From positions 542,390-606,389 of the forward strand of contig CAWACW010000015.1 in the NCBI GenBank assembly GCA_963780635.1: a stretch of DNA of 64,000 nt, written 5' to 3'. The stretch is from DATEPR01 sp963780635 (GTDB lineage: Bacteria; Actinomycetota; Actinomycetes; Mycobacteriales; Pseudonocardiaceae). Numbering within the stretch: the first letter of the stretch is position 1; each line of letters starts with the position of its first letter. Shown in pieces: positions 16,996 to 25,772 of the stretch. A program made the position numbers and the translations under genes. The notes under the pieces were generated by a model, which made no database searches, was not told the DNA's origin, and was given only the letters and a program-made list of their open reading frames with translations.

Positions 16996-18135
16996 ATGCG
17001 CCCAATCACACCAACCTCACCAGCCACGACAGCCCCAACCGACCGGCCGCTCCCGCACCGCCCGAGGGTGCTGCCAGGCCTGCCGGTGCTGCGCCGGATG
17101 CCCGGCGAGACGCAGATCGGCACCGACCCCCGCCATGCCGTCGTGGTCAGCAACATCTCCGACCCGCTCGCGCGTGTCCTGCACGGCCTGGACGGCCGGC
17201 ACACGTCGGCGGAACTGCTCGCCAGAGCCGGCCCCGACGGCCCGACACTGCGCGGGGTCCTCGCCGGCCTGACCGATCTCGGCCTGGTCGACGACGCCGC
17301 CTCCCCGGACCTGCACAGCCCACCGAGCACCGGCGGCCTCGCCCGGCTCACCGCCGACCGCACGGCCTGGATGCTGCGGGCAGGCAGCAGGCACTCGGCC
17401 ATCGTCGCGCAACGCGAGCGGTCGATCGTGGTCGTGCAGGGCAGCGGCCGCATCGCGGTCGCCGTGGCGGCGCTGCTCGCGTCATCCGGGGTCGGCTGGG
17501 TGCACACGGTGGCCGACGGCGTGGTCCAGCCCGAGGACACCGGCTCCGGTTACCTCGACGAGGACATCGGGCACGCCCGAGCCGAGGCGGCGGAGCGGGC
17601 CGTGCGCCGGATCGCCTCGACCACCCGGACCACGAGACCGGGCCCACGCGAGCGTCCCGATCTCGTGTTACTCGCCGACGCCACGGTGGCCGATCCGCTG
17701 GTCGCCACACGTCTGGAGGTCGCGGGCATCCCTCACCTGATGGTGCACGCGGCCGAGGGTGTCGGCGTCGTCGGCCCACTCGTGGTCCCCGGCCGCACGA
17801 GCTGCCTGCGCTGCGTCAACCTGCACAACACCGACACCGACCCGTGCTGGCCGGCCCTCGCCGCCCAGCTGGCCGACCATCCGCAGCCGTCGGACCTCGC
17901 CTCCGCGCAGGCCACGGCGGCCTTCGCCGCAGGTCAGGCACTGCTGTTCCTGCACGACTCGGCGGTAGAGCCCGATGCCCTGCCGGTGTGGGGAGCGGAG
18001 GTGGAGATCGACGTGTTCACCGGCACCTGCCGCCGGGCCGAATGGTTGCCGCACGATCGATGCCCCTGCGGGGTCGCAGGCCGGATACGGTCTGGGCAGG
18101 TATCACCGGGCACCGAGGGTCGACAGCCGACGTAG
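16996..18135 (+). CDS. ThiF/E1-like protein (TOMM leader-binding type)
   Basis: 379 residues. The central part resembles the Rossmann fold of ThiF/E1 enzymes: SIVVVQGSGRIAVAVAALLASSGVGWV (about 140-167), then DLVLLADATVADPLV and GVVGPLVVPGRTSCLRCVN. Two Cys pairs (CLRC and CPCG) would bind structural zinc. The glycine-rich loop is GSGRIA, not GxGxxG, and I see no adenylating Arg/Asp set, so this is more likely a peptide-binding E1-like protein than an active adenylyltransferase. No precursor peptide, YcaO or dehydrogenase gene is near. The ABC1 kinase follows on the same strand, as with Rv3196-Rv3197. Confidence 0.75.
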   Translation: MRPITPTSPATTAPTDRPLPHRPRVLPGLPVLRRMPGETQIGTDPRHAVVVSNISDPLARVLHGLDGRHTSAELLARAGPDGPTLRGVLAGLTDLGLVDDAASPDLHSPPSTGGLARLTADRTAWMLRAGSRHSAIVAQRERSIVVVQGSGRIAVAVAALLASSGVGWVHTVADGVVQPEDTGSGYLDEDIGHARAEAAERAVRRIASTTRTTRPGPRERPDLVLLADATVADPLVATRLEVAGIPHLMVHAAEGVGVVGPLVVPGRTSCLRCVNLHNTDTDPCWPALAAQLADHPQPSDLASAQATAAFAAGQALLFLHDSAVEPDALPVWGAEVEIDVFTGTCRRAEWLPHDRCPCGVAGRIRSGQVSPGTEGRQPT

Positions 18136-18262
18136 CACCGGAACCAGACCAGGAGCTGATCCGCCCGCAGCGAAGTTCGACAAGAATGAAACCTGGACAC
18201 CGGATGGTCACCTCGACGGTCCACCCGGCCGGCAGAACCATTGACAAGATGAAGGGGAGGCC

Positions 18263-19585
18263 GTGACCGACATCCCGCGCAAGGCCGTCACCCGGACCGC
18301 CAAACTTGCCACTCTTCCTCTCGGAGTGGCTGGCCGCGTGGTCGGAGGCTGGGGTAGACGGCTGACCGGGCAGGACGCGGACCAGGTGAACGCGGAGATC
18401 TCCGCGAAGACGGCCGAGCAGGTGTTCGCGGTGCTGGGCCAGCTCAAGGGTGGCGCGATGAAGTTCGGCCAGGCCCTGAGCGTGTTCGAGGCCGCAGTAC
18501 CCGACGAGCTGGCCGAGCCCTACCGGGAGGCCTTGACCAAGCTCCAGACGGCAGCGCCCCCGATGACGGTCAAGTCGGTGCACCGCGTGCTGGCCGAGCA
18601 GCTCGGCGCTGGCTGGGCGAAGCGGTTCGCCGAGTTCGACGAGGAGCCCTCGGCCGCGGCGAGCATCGGCCAGGTGCACCGGGCCACCTGGCACGACGGC
18701 CGGGATGTCGCGGTGAAGATCCAGTACCCCGGCGCTGACGAGGCGTTGACGTCGGACCTGCGCCAGCTCCAGCGGTTCAGCCGGGTGTTCCAGGCGCTGG
18801 TGCCGGGCCAGGAAGTGCGGCCGCTGCTGGCGGAGTTGCGGGACCGGATGGAGGAGGAGCTGGACTATCGGACGGAAGCCGACAACCAGCGCGCGTTCGC
18901 GGCGGTGTTCGACGGGGATGCGTCGGTCGCCGTGCCGAAGGTGGTGGCCAGCGCGCCGAAGGTGATGGTGAGCGAGTGGCTCACCGGTACGCCGTTGGCA
19001 CAGATCATCCGCGGTGGCAGCAGGCCCGACCGCAACCGCGCGGGCGAGGTGCTGTCGGAGTTCCACTTCTCGGCCCCGGCCCGCACCGGGCTCCTGCACG
19101 CCGATCCGCACCCGGGCAACTTCCTGCTGATGGGTGACGGCCGGCTGGGCGTGCTGGACTTCGGCGCGTGCGCGCGGCTGCCGGACGGCATCCCGAGGCC
19201 GTTGGGCGTGATGACGAGGCTGGCGGTCGAGGGCAAGTCCCAGGACCTGCTGGAGCTGCTGCAGAACGAGCACTTCATCCGGCCGGGCACCACTCTGGAG
19301 GCCAGCCACGTGCTCGACTACCTGGCCCCGTTCACCGACTCACTGCGCACCGAGCGGTTCCACTTCACCCGAAAGTGGCTGCAACGGCAGGCAGGCAGAT
19401 TGGGCGACACCCGAAGCCAGGACTTCCGCACCGGCCGCTCGCTGAACCTGCCGCCGCAGTACCTGCTGATCCACCGGGTGACAGCGGGTGCCACCGGCAT
19501 CCTGTGCCAGCTCGACGCCGAGGTCTCCCTGCGCCCGATAGTCGAACGCTGGCAACCAGGCTTCGTCGACTACGACGCCGCCTGA
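18263..19585 (+). CDS. ABC1/AarF/UbiB-family atypical kinase
   Basis: 440 residues from a GTG with an AAGGGGAGG ribosome-binding site. Family signatures are GGAMKFGQALSVFE (the KxGQ motif), EEPSAAASIGQVHRA (the Ala-rich loop replacing the P-loop), VAVKIQYPG (ATP Lys), HADPHPGNFLL (catalytic loop) and LDFGAC (the DFG Asp). Members support quinone or lipid metabolism in other organisms; the actinobacterial role is unclear. The M. tuberculosis homologue Rv3197 lies next to whiB7 and has been linked to macrolide resistance. Here whiB7 is 3 kb further on, beyond a repeat region and a methyltransferase. Confidence 0.9.
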   Translation: MTDIPRKAVTRTAKLATLPLGVAGRVVGGWGRRLTGQDADQVNAEISAKTAEQVFAVLGQLKGGAMKFGQALSVFEAAVPDELAEPYREALTKLQTAAPPMTVKSVHRVLAEQLGAGWAKRFAEFDEEPSAAASIGQVHRATWHDGRDVAVKIQYPGADEALTSDLRQLQRFSRVFQALVPGQEVRPLLAELRDRMEEELDYRTEADNQRAFAAVFDGDASVAVPKVVASAPKVMVSEWLTGTPLAQIIRGGSRPDRNRAGEVLSEFHFSAPARTGLLHADPHPGNFLLMGDGRLGVLDFGACARLPDGIPRPLGVMTRLAVEGKSQDLLELLQNEHFIRPGTTLEASHVLDYLAPFTDSLRTERFHFTRKWLQRQAGRLGDTRSQDFRTGRSLNLPPQYLLIHRVTAGATGILCQLDAEVSLRPIVERWQPGFVDYDAA

Positions 19586-19599
19586 CCCAAGCGACCTGA

Positions 19600-20765
19600 T
19601 CCAACGAGCCGGCCAGTCACAGGCGACCTCACCAATCAGGCCGCCGATCGCACGCGACCTCACCCAACCAAGCGATCAACGAGGCGCGAGCGACTGACCA
19701 CTCCGTGCGATGCGGGCCGCCGGCTGCCGCTGGGTTCAGGCTCCCCACCAGCCCGAGCAAGCCGAATACCGCGCGAGCGGTGGCCCGGCGCGCCCCCGCC
19801 GGTACCCGCGAAACCGATGGACATCAGCGACTCGGGCGGCCCTGAATCCGCCGGCTCCACGTGCCGACCACCGAACGCCTGTCAACGCCGCCACTCCCGA
19901 GATGGCCACCGGCCGCCCAATTCGCCGCGACTCGGCCACCGAACGGCCACCTCACGGTGCGCCTCCCACCCAAGACCCGCAACGAGACGCCCACCAACGA
20001 CCGGCTCCCGGTGACCTGGCCGGCGAACGGCCAACACGCGGCAAGGTGACCACCGAACGGCCAGCACGCGGCAGGCAGCACTCAACGGCCAGCACGCGGC
20101 CCGGCGCCACCCCATGGTCATCTCGCGGCGGAGCCGACCACCGAACGGCCAACACGCGGTGCGCCTCCCACCCAAGGCCCGCAACGAGACACTCACCGAC
20201 GACCGACTCGCGGTGAACCTGGCCGGCGAACGGCCAACTCGCGGCGAGGTGAGCACCGATCGGCCAGCACGCGGCAGGCAGCACTCAACGGCCAGCACGC
20301 AGCCCGGCGCCACCTCATGGCCAACTCGCGGCGAGCCGACCACGGAGCGGCCAACTCGCGGCGAGCTGACCACGGAACGGCCAGCTCACGGCAGGTGGCA
20401 CCCAATGGTCATCTCCCGGCGAGCCGACCACGGAGCGGCCAACTCGCGGCGAGCTGACCACCGAACGGCCAGCACGCGGCAGGTGCACCCAATCGTCATC
20501 TCACGGCGAGCCGACCACGGAACGGCCAACTCACGGCAGGTGGCACCCAATGGTCATCTCCCGGCGAGCCGACCACGGAGCGGCCAACTCACGGCGAGAT
20601 CGGCACCCAACGGTCGGCACGCGGCAGGCGCGCACCGAACGTGCCATCTCACGGCAGGTGGCGCTGAACGGCCATACCGCGGCGAGCTGACCACCGAACG
20701 GCCAGCTCGCGGCGAGTTGACCATCCAGGGGCCGTCTCGCGGCCAGTCGGCCATCGCGATCTGGC
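19600..20765. repeat. Intergenic array of degenerate ~30-bp repeats with a 202-bp higher-order duplication
   Basis: From about 19,950 to 20,760 the sequence is a head-to-tail run of imperfect units, mostly 30 bp but also 27 and 28 bp, ending in CGCGGC or CACGGC. A typical core is ACCGAACGGCCAACTCGCGGC with variants. Units are contiguous with no spacers, so this is not CRISPR. A segment starting at 19,955 recurs at 20,157 as a longer duplicated block. Mixed unit lengths break every reading frame, so the many long frames across it are not genes. Bases 19,600-19,950 hold only a few degenerate copies and nothing else I recognise. Confidence 0.8.
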
Positions 20766-20776
20766 GGGCGGCGGGC

Positions 20777-20962
20777 TCACCAGTGTTCGATGGGGAGCTT
20801 GGCTTCGATATCTCTGGCGTGCGCGCGGGCACACACTGGACACAACCACCGCAGTGTCCCGCGATCCCGCTCGGCTGCCCACGCCAGGGCGTCAACTGTC
20901 GACACGCGCTGGTCTCGTTGGCGACTACAGCGCACACACGTCACAGCCATCTCGTCAGGCAC
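20777..20962 (-). CDS. Small CxxC protein of actinobacteria
   Basis: 61 residues from GTG (or shorter from the ATG four codons in). Two CxxC knuckles (CVRCS and CPVCAR) about 27 residues apart bracket DALAWAAERDRGTLRWL. The C-terminus HARDIEAKLPIEHW matches a short conserved actinobacterial protein with the ending R-x-IE-x-KL-xxxW. Probably zinc-bound, with unknown function. It lies 25 bp before the methyltransferase stop on the same strand, downstream of it. Confidence 0.6.
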   Translation of the reverse strand: MPDEMAVTCVRCSRQRDQRVSTVDALAWAAERDRGTLRWLCPVCARAHARDIEAKLPIEHW

Positions 20963-20986
20963 CGGCTGAAAGTACGCCAGCGTTGA

Positions 20987-21961
20987 TCATCTACGCCAGC
21001 CGAGATAGACCGTGCTGACCTTGAGTAGGAAGACGTCGTCGCGCCGTCCGACGTAGGCGATGTCGTCCGGGTCGAGCAGCCGAGCGATCGTCGCCAGATC
21101 GTCCCGGTCGAGCAATTCGCTGGTCGCGCGGCCCATCCAGTCCAGCCAGCTGATCACGGCGGCCCGTCCGGAGTCGGTCAGCGGCGCCGGTACGTCGACC
21201 AGATAACTGAACGAGGTGACGTCCGCGAGCCCCGCGTCGCCGAGGACGAGATTCCACCCAACGGGTAGTCGCACGGCACCCGCCATCTCGGTCCTCATCG
21301 CCCGGAACCACGTCCCCTGCGCCGCGATCAACCGATCCTGCAACCCCGGTACGCCGACTCCGACGTCCCACGGCAGGCACCGCATCGACAGGCCACCCTC
21401 GGCCAGCGCGAGACACCCACCGGGCGCCAACCACCCGACGAGCGCACCGACCGCCCGCCGCTGATCGGGCAGGTGGTGGGTCACGTTGGATGCCCAGACA
21501 AGATCAGCCGCGGGCACGTCCGGCGCCCCCGAGATCGCGCCACCAGCGGCGGCATGATGACTCGGGTCGTGGCCATCGCCCGAGCGCCGGTCATCGTGCT
21601 CGGTGTCCGGCTGGCCGGCGACGGTCGCCAGGTCTGCCTGGATCGCCTGGACCTCGACCACGCCGGCCGCACCAGGCGCCGACCCAGCCGCGCCGGACGC
21701 GGCGGCCAGCAGTTCCGGCACCGCGTCGATGAGTACGAGTGTCCCGCCGGACTTGGCCGCGAGCGCCTCGGCGAGGGCCGCGCTCATGCCACCGGCACCG
21801 CTCCCGACGTCCAGCACTGTCGGGCGGGACGCCGGCAGCGAGGCGACCAGGCGCTCGGCGACGGCACGCTGCGCCGGACCGTTCGCCGCATCGGCCACCC
21901 GAAGATCCGCGAGCCGGGCGACCCAGTCGATCCCGTCGTGGGTGTGGGTATGGGCAGGCAT
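20987..21961 (-). CDS. SAM-dependent methyltransferase, class I
   Basis: 324 residues from ATG 21961. Motif I is VLDVGSGAGGMSAALAEAL (about residues 48-66), motif II LVLIDAVPEL, and the post-I region ADLVWASNVTHHLPD fits class I methyltransferases of the ubiquinone/menaquinone-like group. An acidic insert rich in Asp, His and Gly (about 120-148) is unusual. The N-terminus is His-rich (PAHTHTHDG). The substrate cannot be assigned. It lies between the repeat array and the whiB7 unit. Confidence 0.85.
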   Translation of the reverse strand: MPAHTHTHDGIDWVARLADLRVADAANGPAQRAVAERLVASLPASRPTVLDVGSGAGGMSAALAEALAAKSGGTLVLIDAVPELLAAASGAAGSAPGAAGVVEVQAIQADLATVAGQPDTEHDDRRSGDGHDPSHHAAAGGAISGAPDVPAADLVWASNVTHHLPDQRRAVGALVGWLAPGGCLALAEGGLSMRCLPWDVGVGVPGLQDRLIAAQGTWFRAMRTEMAGAVRLPVGWNLVLGDAGLADVTSFSYLVDVPAPLTDSGRAAVISWLDWMGRATSELLDRDDLATIARLLDPDDIAYVGRRDDVFLLKVSTVYLGWRR

Positions 21962-22455
21962 GCCCCGCACGTTATCCGGGCCCCCACGACCGCTCAACCC
22001 ACCCGGTTCGCGGTTGGTTCGGCATACAACGCGGCCGCTCGACGCCGCTCACCCGAAAGCCGGCCCACTCCATCACCGCCGCACAGCCGAGCGCGACCAC
22101 GCTGAAGTTGCTCACGAGTCGCACTCACACGGTGACCACCCGTCGCCGTCCCCGGTCAGCACGCCCCAGCCGACCAAGGCACGTCCGCGCAGGCAATCCG
22201 TCCGATCCAACGAGCGGATCCCGTTCGCACAAGCAACTCTCTGCCGCCGCCAAGCACAAACCGGGGCTGCCGGGCCATTTCCGCGCAACGCGGCTTGTGT
22301 ACCGAGTCGTCTCGTTGCATGCCGAAAGCCGGTTCGCGTGGCGCCACCACGCGAACCGGCCGGTTCGGTCCTCTTCCGACTACAGGCCGACCACAGGCCG
22401 ACCACTGGCTGCCGACTACCCGCTGCCGACTGAAGCTTCGGCCTGCGGAGTCGGA
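21962..22455. other. Intergenic region with terminator of the whiB7 unit
   Basis: About 490 bp between the methyltransferase start and the small gene after whiB7, all genes on the minus strand. It contains the hairpin at 22328-22360 and, next to it, short GC-rich direct repeats around 22,380-22,430 (GCCGACCAC/GCCGACTAC). It should also hold the methyltransferase promoter, which I could not pin down. Confidence 0.5.
22328..22360 (-). terminator. Intrinsic terminator downstream of the whiB7 unit
   Basis: A perfect 14-bp stem (22328-22341 with 22347-22360) and 5-nt loop, about 95 bp after the stop of the small gene coupled to whiB7. Confidence 0.7.
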
Positions 22456-22677
22456 CTACAGAACGCTGTTGGCCTCCGCGGCGTGCCGGGCTGCCCAGTT
22501 GGCCAGCCGACTCCAACGCTTGGCGGAGGTGAGCCGCCGGGCCAGCCGCTGCTCCGCGGCCGCCCGGTGGCTCTCTCGCATTCGTGCTCTGGCCAGGTCT
22601 TCTTGCATCAAATACATAACAACCCCGTTCGGGTAGTAGCTATCAGTCATCGCTTTGTTGGTTCGCTGGGCATTCAC
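22456..22677 (-). CDS. Small basic protein translationally coupled to whiB7
   Basis: 73 residues, rich in Arg and Ala, helical (QEDLARARMRESHRAAAEQRLARRL), beginning MNAQRTNKAMTDSYYPNG. Its GTG start overlaps the whiB7 stop in a GTGA, so it should be co-translated with WhiB7. A later in-frame ATG would give 64 residues. I do not recognise the family. The coupling suggests it belongs to the WhiB7 response, but that is inference. Confidence 0.6.
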   Translation of the reverse strand: MNAQRTNKAMTDSYYPNGVVMYLMQEDLARARMRESHRAAAEQRLARRLTSAKRWSRLANWAARHAAEANSVL

Positions 22678-23054
22678 GCCGCTGCCTCCTTGGCCGCCTG
22701 GTCAGTCCGGACGCTCGGCACGCTCTCGTGCCTGCGGTCGTCCTTTCGGGGCCGGCCTCTGGGGCGCTTGCGCGGGATCACCAGACCCCGCTCGAAGATC
22801 TCGCCTCCCCAGACGCCCCACGGCTCACGCCGCGCCAACGCACCGGCCAGGCACTGTGCCCGGACCGGGCAGTCCGCGCACATCCCCTTCGCCCGCTCCA
22901 GGTCAGCCGGCGCCTCGGCGAACCACAGGTCGGGGTCGTTGACTTGGCAAGGCAACTCCGGCCCCACCAGTGGTGTCGCGTCCAGCAGTTCGGCGACGCC
23001 TCCGCCGAGCTCGAGGACCGACCCGCTGGAGTGCGGGGCGGTTGCTGTGTACAT
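22674..23054 (-). CDS. whiB7: Transcriptional regulator WhiB7
   Basis: 126 residues. Four iron-sulfur cysteines (Cys36, Cys59, Cys62, Cys68) precede the GVWGG turn (80-84, in EPWGVWGGE), and a C-terminal AT-hook RPRGRPRKD (about 97-105) follows. The AT-hook separates WhiB7 from other Wbl proteins. In mycobacteria and Streptomyces it partners the primary sigma factor to switch on intrinsic antibiotic resistance after ribosome-targeting drugs. The start ATG 23054 has AGGAG 8 bases upstream. The gene sits beside uvrD2, as in M. tuberculosis, and is preceded by a leader with an intrinsic terminator. Confidence 0.95.
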   Translation of the reverse strand: MYTATAPHSSGSVLELGGGVAELLDATPLVGPELPCQVNDPDLWFAEAPADLERAKGMCADCPVRAQCLAGALARREPWGVWGGEIFERGLVIPRKRPRGRPRKDDRRHESVPSVRTDQAAKEAAA

Positions 23055-23095
23055 AACGTCGACTCCTGTCGAATGGATAGTCAGGTTGTTGAGTT

Positions 23096-23139
23096 GAAAA
23101 ACAAGAAGGCCGCGGATCCCATTGGGGTCCGCGGCCTTC
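23096..23139 (-). terminator. Leader attenuator terminator upstream of whiB7
   Basis: On the minus strand a 16-bp stem with one G-U pair (23105-23120 with 23124-23139), 3-nt loop, is followed by a U-rich TTGTTTTTC. It lies 41 bp before the whiB7 start and 25 bp after the stop of the leader ORF. Position and U-tract make it a transcription attenuator, the known control element of whiB7 genes. Two small hairpins (TTGACG/CGTCAA and AGAGCT/AGCTCT) between the ORF stop and the terminator could act in the alternative fold. Confidence 0.85.
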
Positions 23140-23164
23140 GAGAGCTTGAGCTCTTGACGTGTCG

Positions 23165-23413
23165 TCAAGTGCGCCTCTTGGGTACGGACGGTGGAGCGCC
23201 GTTCGGAGCATCGGTCGTCGGGATGGTCTGGACCTGGGTGCGCTTGGACAGATCGACATCGGCGGTCACGACGGACACACCACTCGTGCGGAACTGGCCG
23301 AACTCGACCCATCGCCCGACACGCAGCCGCGCCTGGCCGATTCCCAGCTCGGAAACACGAGCGCCCCCGGGCAGGAGGTGGCCACGCGAGACGAGTGCGC
23401 AGTTGCTGATCAT
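23165..23413 (-). CDS. Leader ORF upstream of whiB7 (82 aa)
   Basis: An ATG frame of 82 codons with a near-ideal AAGGAGGTG ribosome-binding site 7 bases upstream. It begins MISNCALVSRGHLLPGG and ends PPSVPKRRT. It lies wholly between the whiB7 promoter and the attenuator, with the stop 25 bp before the terminator stem. I do not recognise the protein. It may be an ordinary small gene or a sensing ORF whose translation decides attenuation; it is longer than the short leader peptides described for other whiB7 genes. The mycoredoxin gene found near here in M. tuberculosis is absent. Confidence 0.6.
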   Translation of the reverse strand: MISNCALVSRGHLLPGGARVSELGIGQARLRVGRWVEFGQFRTSGVSVVTADVDLSKRTQVQTIPTTDAPNGAPPSVPKRRT

Positions 23414-23469
23414 CTTGGGGCACCTCCTTCATGTGTCTGGGGACATGGGCCTTCCGACCCAGTGACTGC

Positions 23470-23507
23470 AGGCTATTAGGTCCAGGTGGGCCGGGGCAAC
23501 ACTTTTT
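23470..23507 (-). promoter_or_regulatory. WhiB7-type promoter for the whiB7 leader
   Basis: Minus strand: AAAAA (23503-23507), three bases, then TTGCCC as -35 (23494-23499), an 18-bp spacer and TAGCCT as -10 (23470-23475). An AT-rich tract just upstream of the -35 is the contact site of the WhiB7 AT-hook in known WhiB7-dependent promoters. It implies autoregulation and a leader of about 410 nt. Confidence 0.6.
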
Positions 23508-23551
23508 ATCGGATTGAGCGGATACGGGGACAGAGGCTGACGGCCAACGCC

Positions 23552-25636
23552 TCAGGGATGGGCCGGGGTTCCCTGCACCAGAGCCAGTACGTCCGTGCCG
23601 AACCTGTCCAGTTTCGCGGCTCCGATGCCGGAAATCGAGACCAGACCAGCGGCATCCGCGGGTCGCTGCTCGGCGATGGCGACCAGCGTGGCGTCGGTGA
23701 ACACCACGTACTGCGGCACCTTCAGTGTCTTGGCCTGTGCCGAACGCCACGACCTCAGCCGGTCCAGCAGTTCCTCGTCCACATCGGACGGACAATCCGC
23801 ACACCTGCCGAGTTTCACCGGCAGCGTGCCCACCAGTGGCGCGCCACACACTCGGCATCTCGGCGTCGCGCCCTCACGCCTGCCGCCGTCGCGCGACCGC
23901 GCCAACCGGGCCGCTGGGTGATCGTCCGGAATCAGTCCGTGGAGAAAACGGCTCCGCCGTCTGCCCCGCCGACCACCGGGCGCGCGGGCCAGGGCCCAGG
24001 ACAACCACAGGTGCTCGCGTGCCCGGGTCACCCCGACATAGAGCAGCCTGCGTTCCTCCTCGACCGCCGCGGGCTCGGACTCGGCGTGCAGGATCGGCAG
24101 CGTCCCGTCGACGAGACCGACCACGAACACCGCGTCCCACTCCAGGCCCTTGGCCGCGTGCAGCGACGCCAGCGTGACGCCCTCGACGGTCGGCGGGTGC
24201 TGGGCGTCCGCCCGCTGGTCCAGTTCGGCCACGTACTGCGGCAGGCCCGCGTCGGGCCGCACGGCCGCCAGCTCCTCGGCCAGTTCGACGAGCGCCAGCA
24301 GCGACTCCCACCGCTGCCGGGCCGCTCCCCCGGTCGGTGGTTCCTCGACCAGGCCGAGTGGGGTCAGCACCGCGCGCACGACACCCGGCAGGTCCCCGCC
24401 GGGCGCGTCGCCGGCTGCCTGGCGCAGCGCGATCATCGCCTGCCGCACCTCGGGCCGCGCGAAGAACCGCTCGCCGCCGCGAACCAGGTACGGCACACCC
24501 TTCGCGGCCAGCGCCTGCTCGTAGACCTCGGACTGCGCGTTGATCCGGAACAGCACCGCGACCTCGCTGGCCGCGACACCGCCGTCCAGCAGCTCCTTGA
24601 TCCGGCCGGCCACCGCGGCGGCCTCGGCGGGCTCGTCCTCGAACTCGGCGAACCTCGGTGCCGGACCCGCGGCCCGCTGGCCGACGAGCTTGAGCCGGGA
24701 ACCCGCGGGCCGGTCCCTCGCCGCGCCGATCACCCGGTTGGCCAGCGACACGATCTCCGGCGTCGACCGGTAGTCACGCTCCAGGCGGACCACGGTCGCA
24801 CCGGGGAACCGCCGGGTGAACTCCAGCAGCGGCCGCGGCGAGGCACCGGCGAAGGAATAGATGGTCTGGTTGGCGTCGCCGACCACGGTCAGGTCGTCGC
24901 GGTCACCCAGCCAGGCGTCCAGCACGCGTTGCTGCAGCGGGGTCACGTCCTGGTACTCGTCCACCACGAAGCAGCGATAGCGGTCCCGGAACTCACCCGC
25001 CACGTCGGCGTGGTCCTCCAGCACGGCCGCGGTGTGCAGGAGCAGGTCGTCGAAGTCGACCATCCTGGCCCTGGTCTTGGCCTGCTCGTAGCCCTGGTAC
25101 ACGGCCGCGACCTGGGCGACCGGCGCCGGTGTGTCCCGCTGCAGCTTCGCGGCGACGGCCGGGTAGTCGTCGGGCGTGACGAGGCTGGCCTTCGCCCACT
25201 CGATCTCGCTGGCCAGGTCGCGCAGGGTCTCCGGCTCGGTCGGCAGGCTCAGCTTGCCCGCGACCTGGCCGATCATCCGCAGCTTGTGGTCGATCAGGTC
25301 CCACGGCGCCTCGCCCACCACGCGCGGCCAGAAGTACCGCAACTGGCGCAGCGCGGCCGCGTGGAAGGTGCGAGCCTGGACCGCCTGCACGTCCAGCGTG
25401 CGCAGCCGGGTGCGCAGTTCCCCCGCCGCCCGGGCGGTGAACGTGACGGCGAGGACCTGGCCGGGCGAGACCTGGCCGTCGTGCACGAGCCGGGCGATCC
25501 GCCGGGTGATGGCCCTGGTCTTGCCGGTGCCCGCGCCGGCGAGCACGCACACCGGGCCGCGCGGAGCGACCACCACCTGGCGCTGCTCGGGATCCAGCTC
25601 GTCCAGTGCCCGCCGTGACCCGTCCATGTCCGGCAT
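23552..25636 (-). CDS. uvrD2: ATP-dependent DNA helicase UvrD2
   Basis: 694 residues, a superfamily-1A helicase. Motif I is LAGAGTGKTRAITRRIA (about 32-48), motif II VVDEYQDVTPLQQRVL, motif III VVGDANQTIYSFAGA, motif IV VRLERDYRSTPEIV, and motifs V-VI LHAAKGLEWDAVFVVGL and LLYVGVTRAREHLWLS. A four-Cys zinc knuckle (CRVCGAP and GRCADC) and a C-terminal HRDC domain (LRSWRSAQAKTLKVPQYVVF) make it UvrD2, not UvrD1 or PcrA. In mycobacteria UvrD2 is essential. Start is ATG 25636 or ATG 25627. Confidence 0.93.
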   Translation of the reverse strand: MPDMDGSRRALDELDPEQRQVVVAPRGPVCVLAGAGTGKTRAITRRIARLVHDGQVSPGQVLAVTFTARAAGELRTRLRTLDVQAVQARTFHAAALRQLRYFWPRVVGEAPWDLIDHKLRMIGQVAGKLSLPTEPETLRDLASEIEWAKASLVTPDDYPAVAAKLQRDTPAPVAQVAAVYQGYEQAKTRARMVDFDDLLLHTAAVLEDHADVAGEFRDRYRCFVVDEYQDVTPLQQRVLDAWLGDRDDLTVVGDANQTIYSFAGASPRPLLEFTRRFPGATVVRLERDYRSTPEIVSLANRVIGAARDRPAGSRLKLVGQRAAGPAPRFAEFEDEPAEAAAVAGRIKELLDGGVAASEVAVLFRINAQSEVYEQALAAKGVPYLVRGGERFFARPEVRQAMIALRQAAGDAPGGDLPGVVRAVLTPLGLVEEPPTGGAARQRWESLLALVELAEELAAVRPDAGLPQYVAELDQRADAQHPPTVEGVTLASLHAAKGLEWDAVFVVGLVDGTLPILHAESEPAAVEEERRLLYVGVTRAREHLWLSWALARAPGGRRGRRRSRFLHGLIPDDHPAARLARSRDGGRREGATPRCRVCGAPLVGTLPVKLGRCADCPSDVDEELLDRLRSWRSAQAKTLKVPQYVVFTDATLVAIAEQRPADAAGLVSISGIGAAKLDRFGTDVLALVQGTPAHP

Positions 25637-25772
25637 CCTGACAGAGCCGACCGACGCCGACGTGGCTGACCGGCCGACCTGTGGACAACTCGCCGTTGCG
25701 CCACTCGGCGCAGCCGCGACGACTCGGGTCTCAGGCGGGTCACGCCCTGTCAGGCGGGCTGGCCCGCGACCG

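Noticed and set aside
19950..20765. CRISPR array
   Set aside because: Units are contiguous, imperfect and lack spacers, and there are no cas genes nearby.
20114..20986. A 290-codon repetitive protein over the 30-bp array
   Set aside because: Unit lengths of 27 and 28 bp shift the frame repeatedly and both strands look equally open.
23486..25618. A 710-codon plus-strand frame opposite uvrD2
   Set aside because: Shadow of uvrD2, whose seven helicase motifs are on the minus strand.
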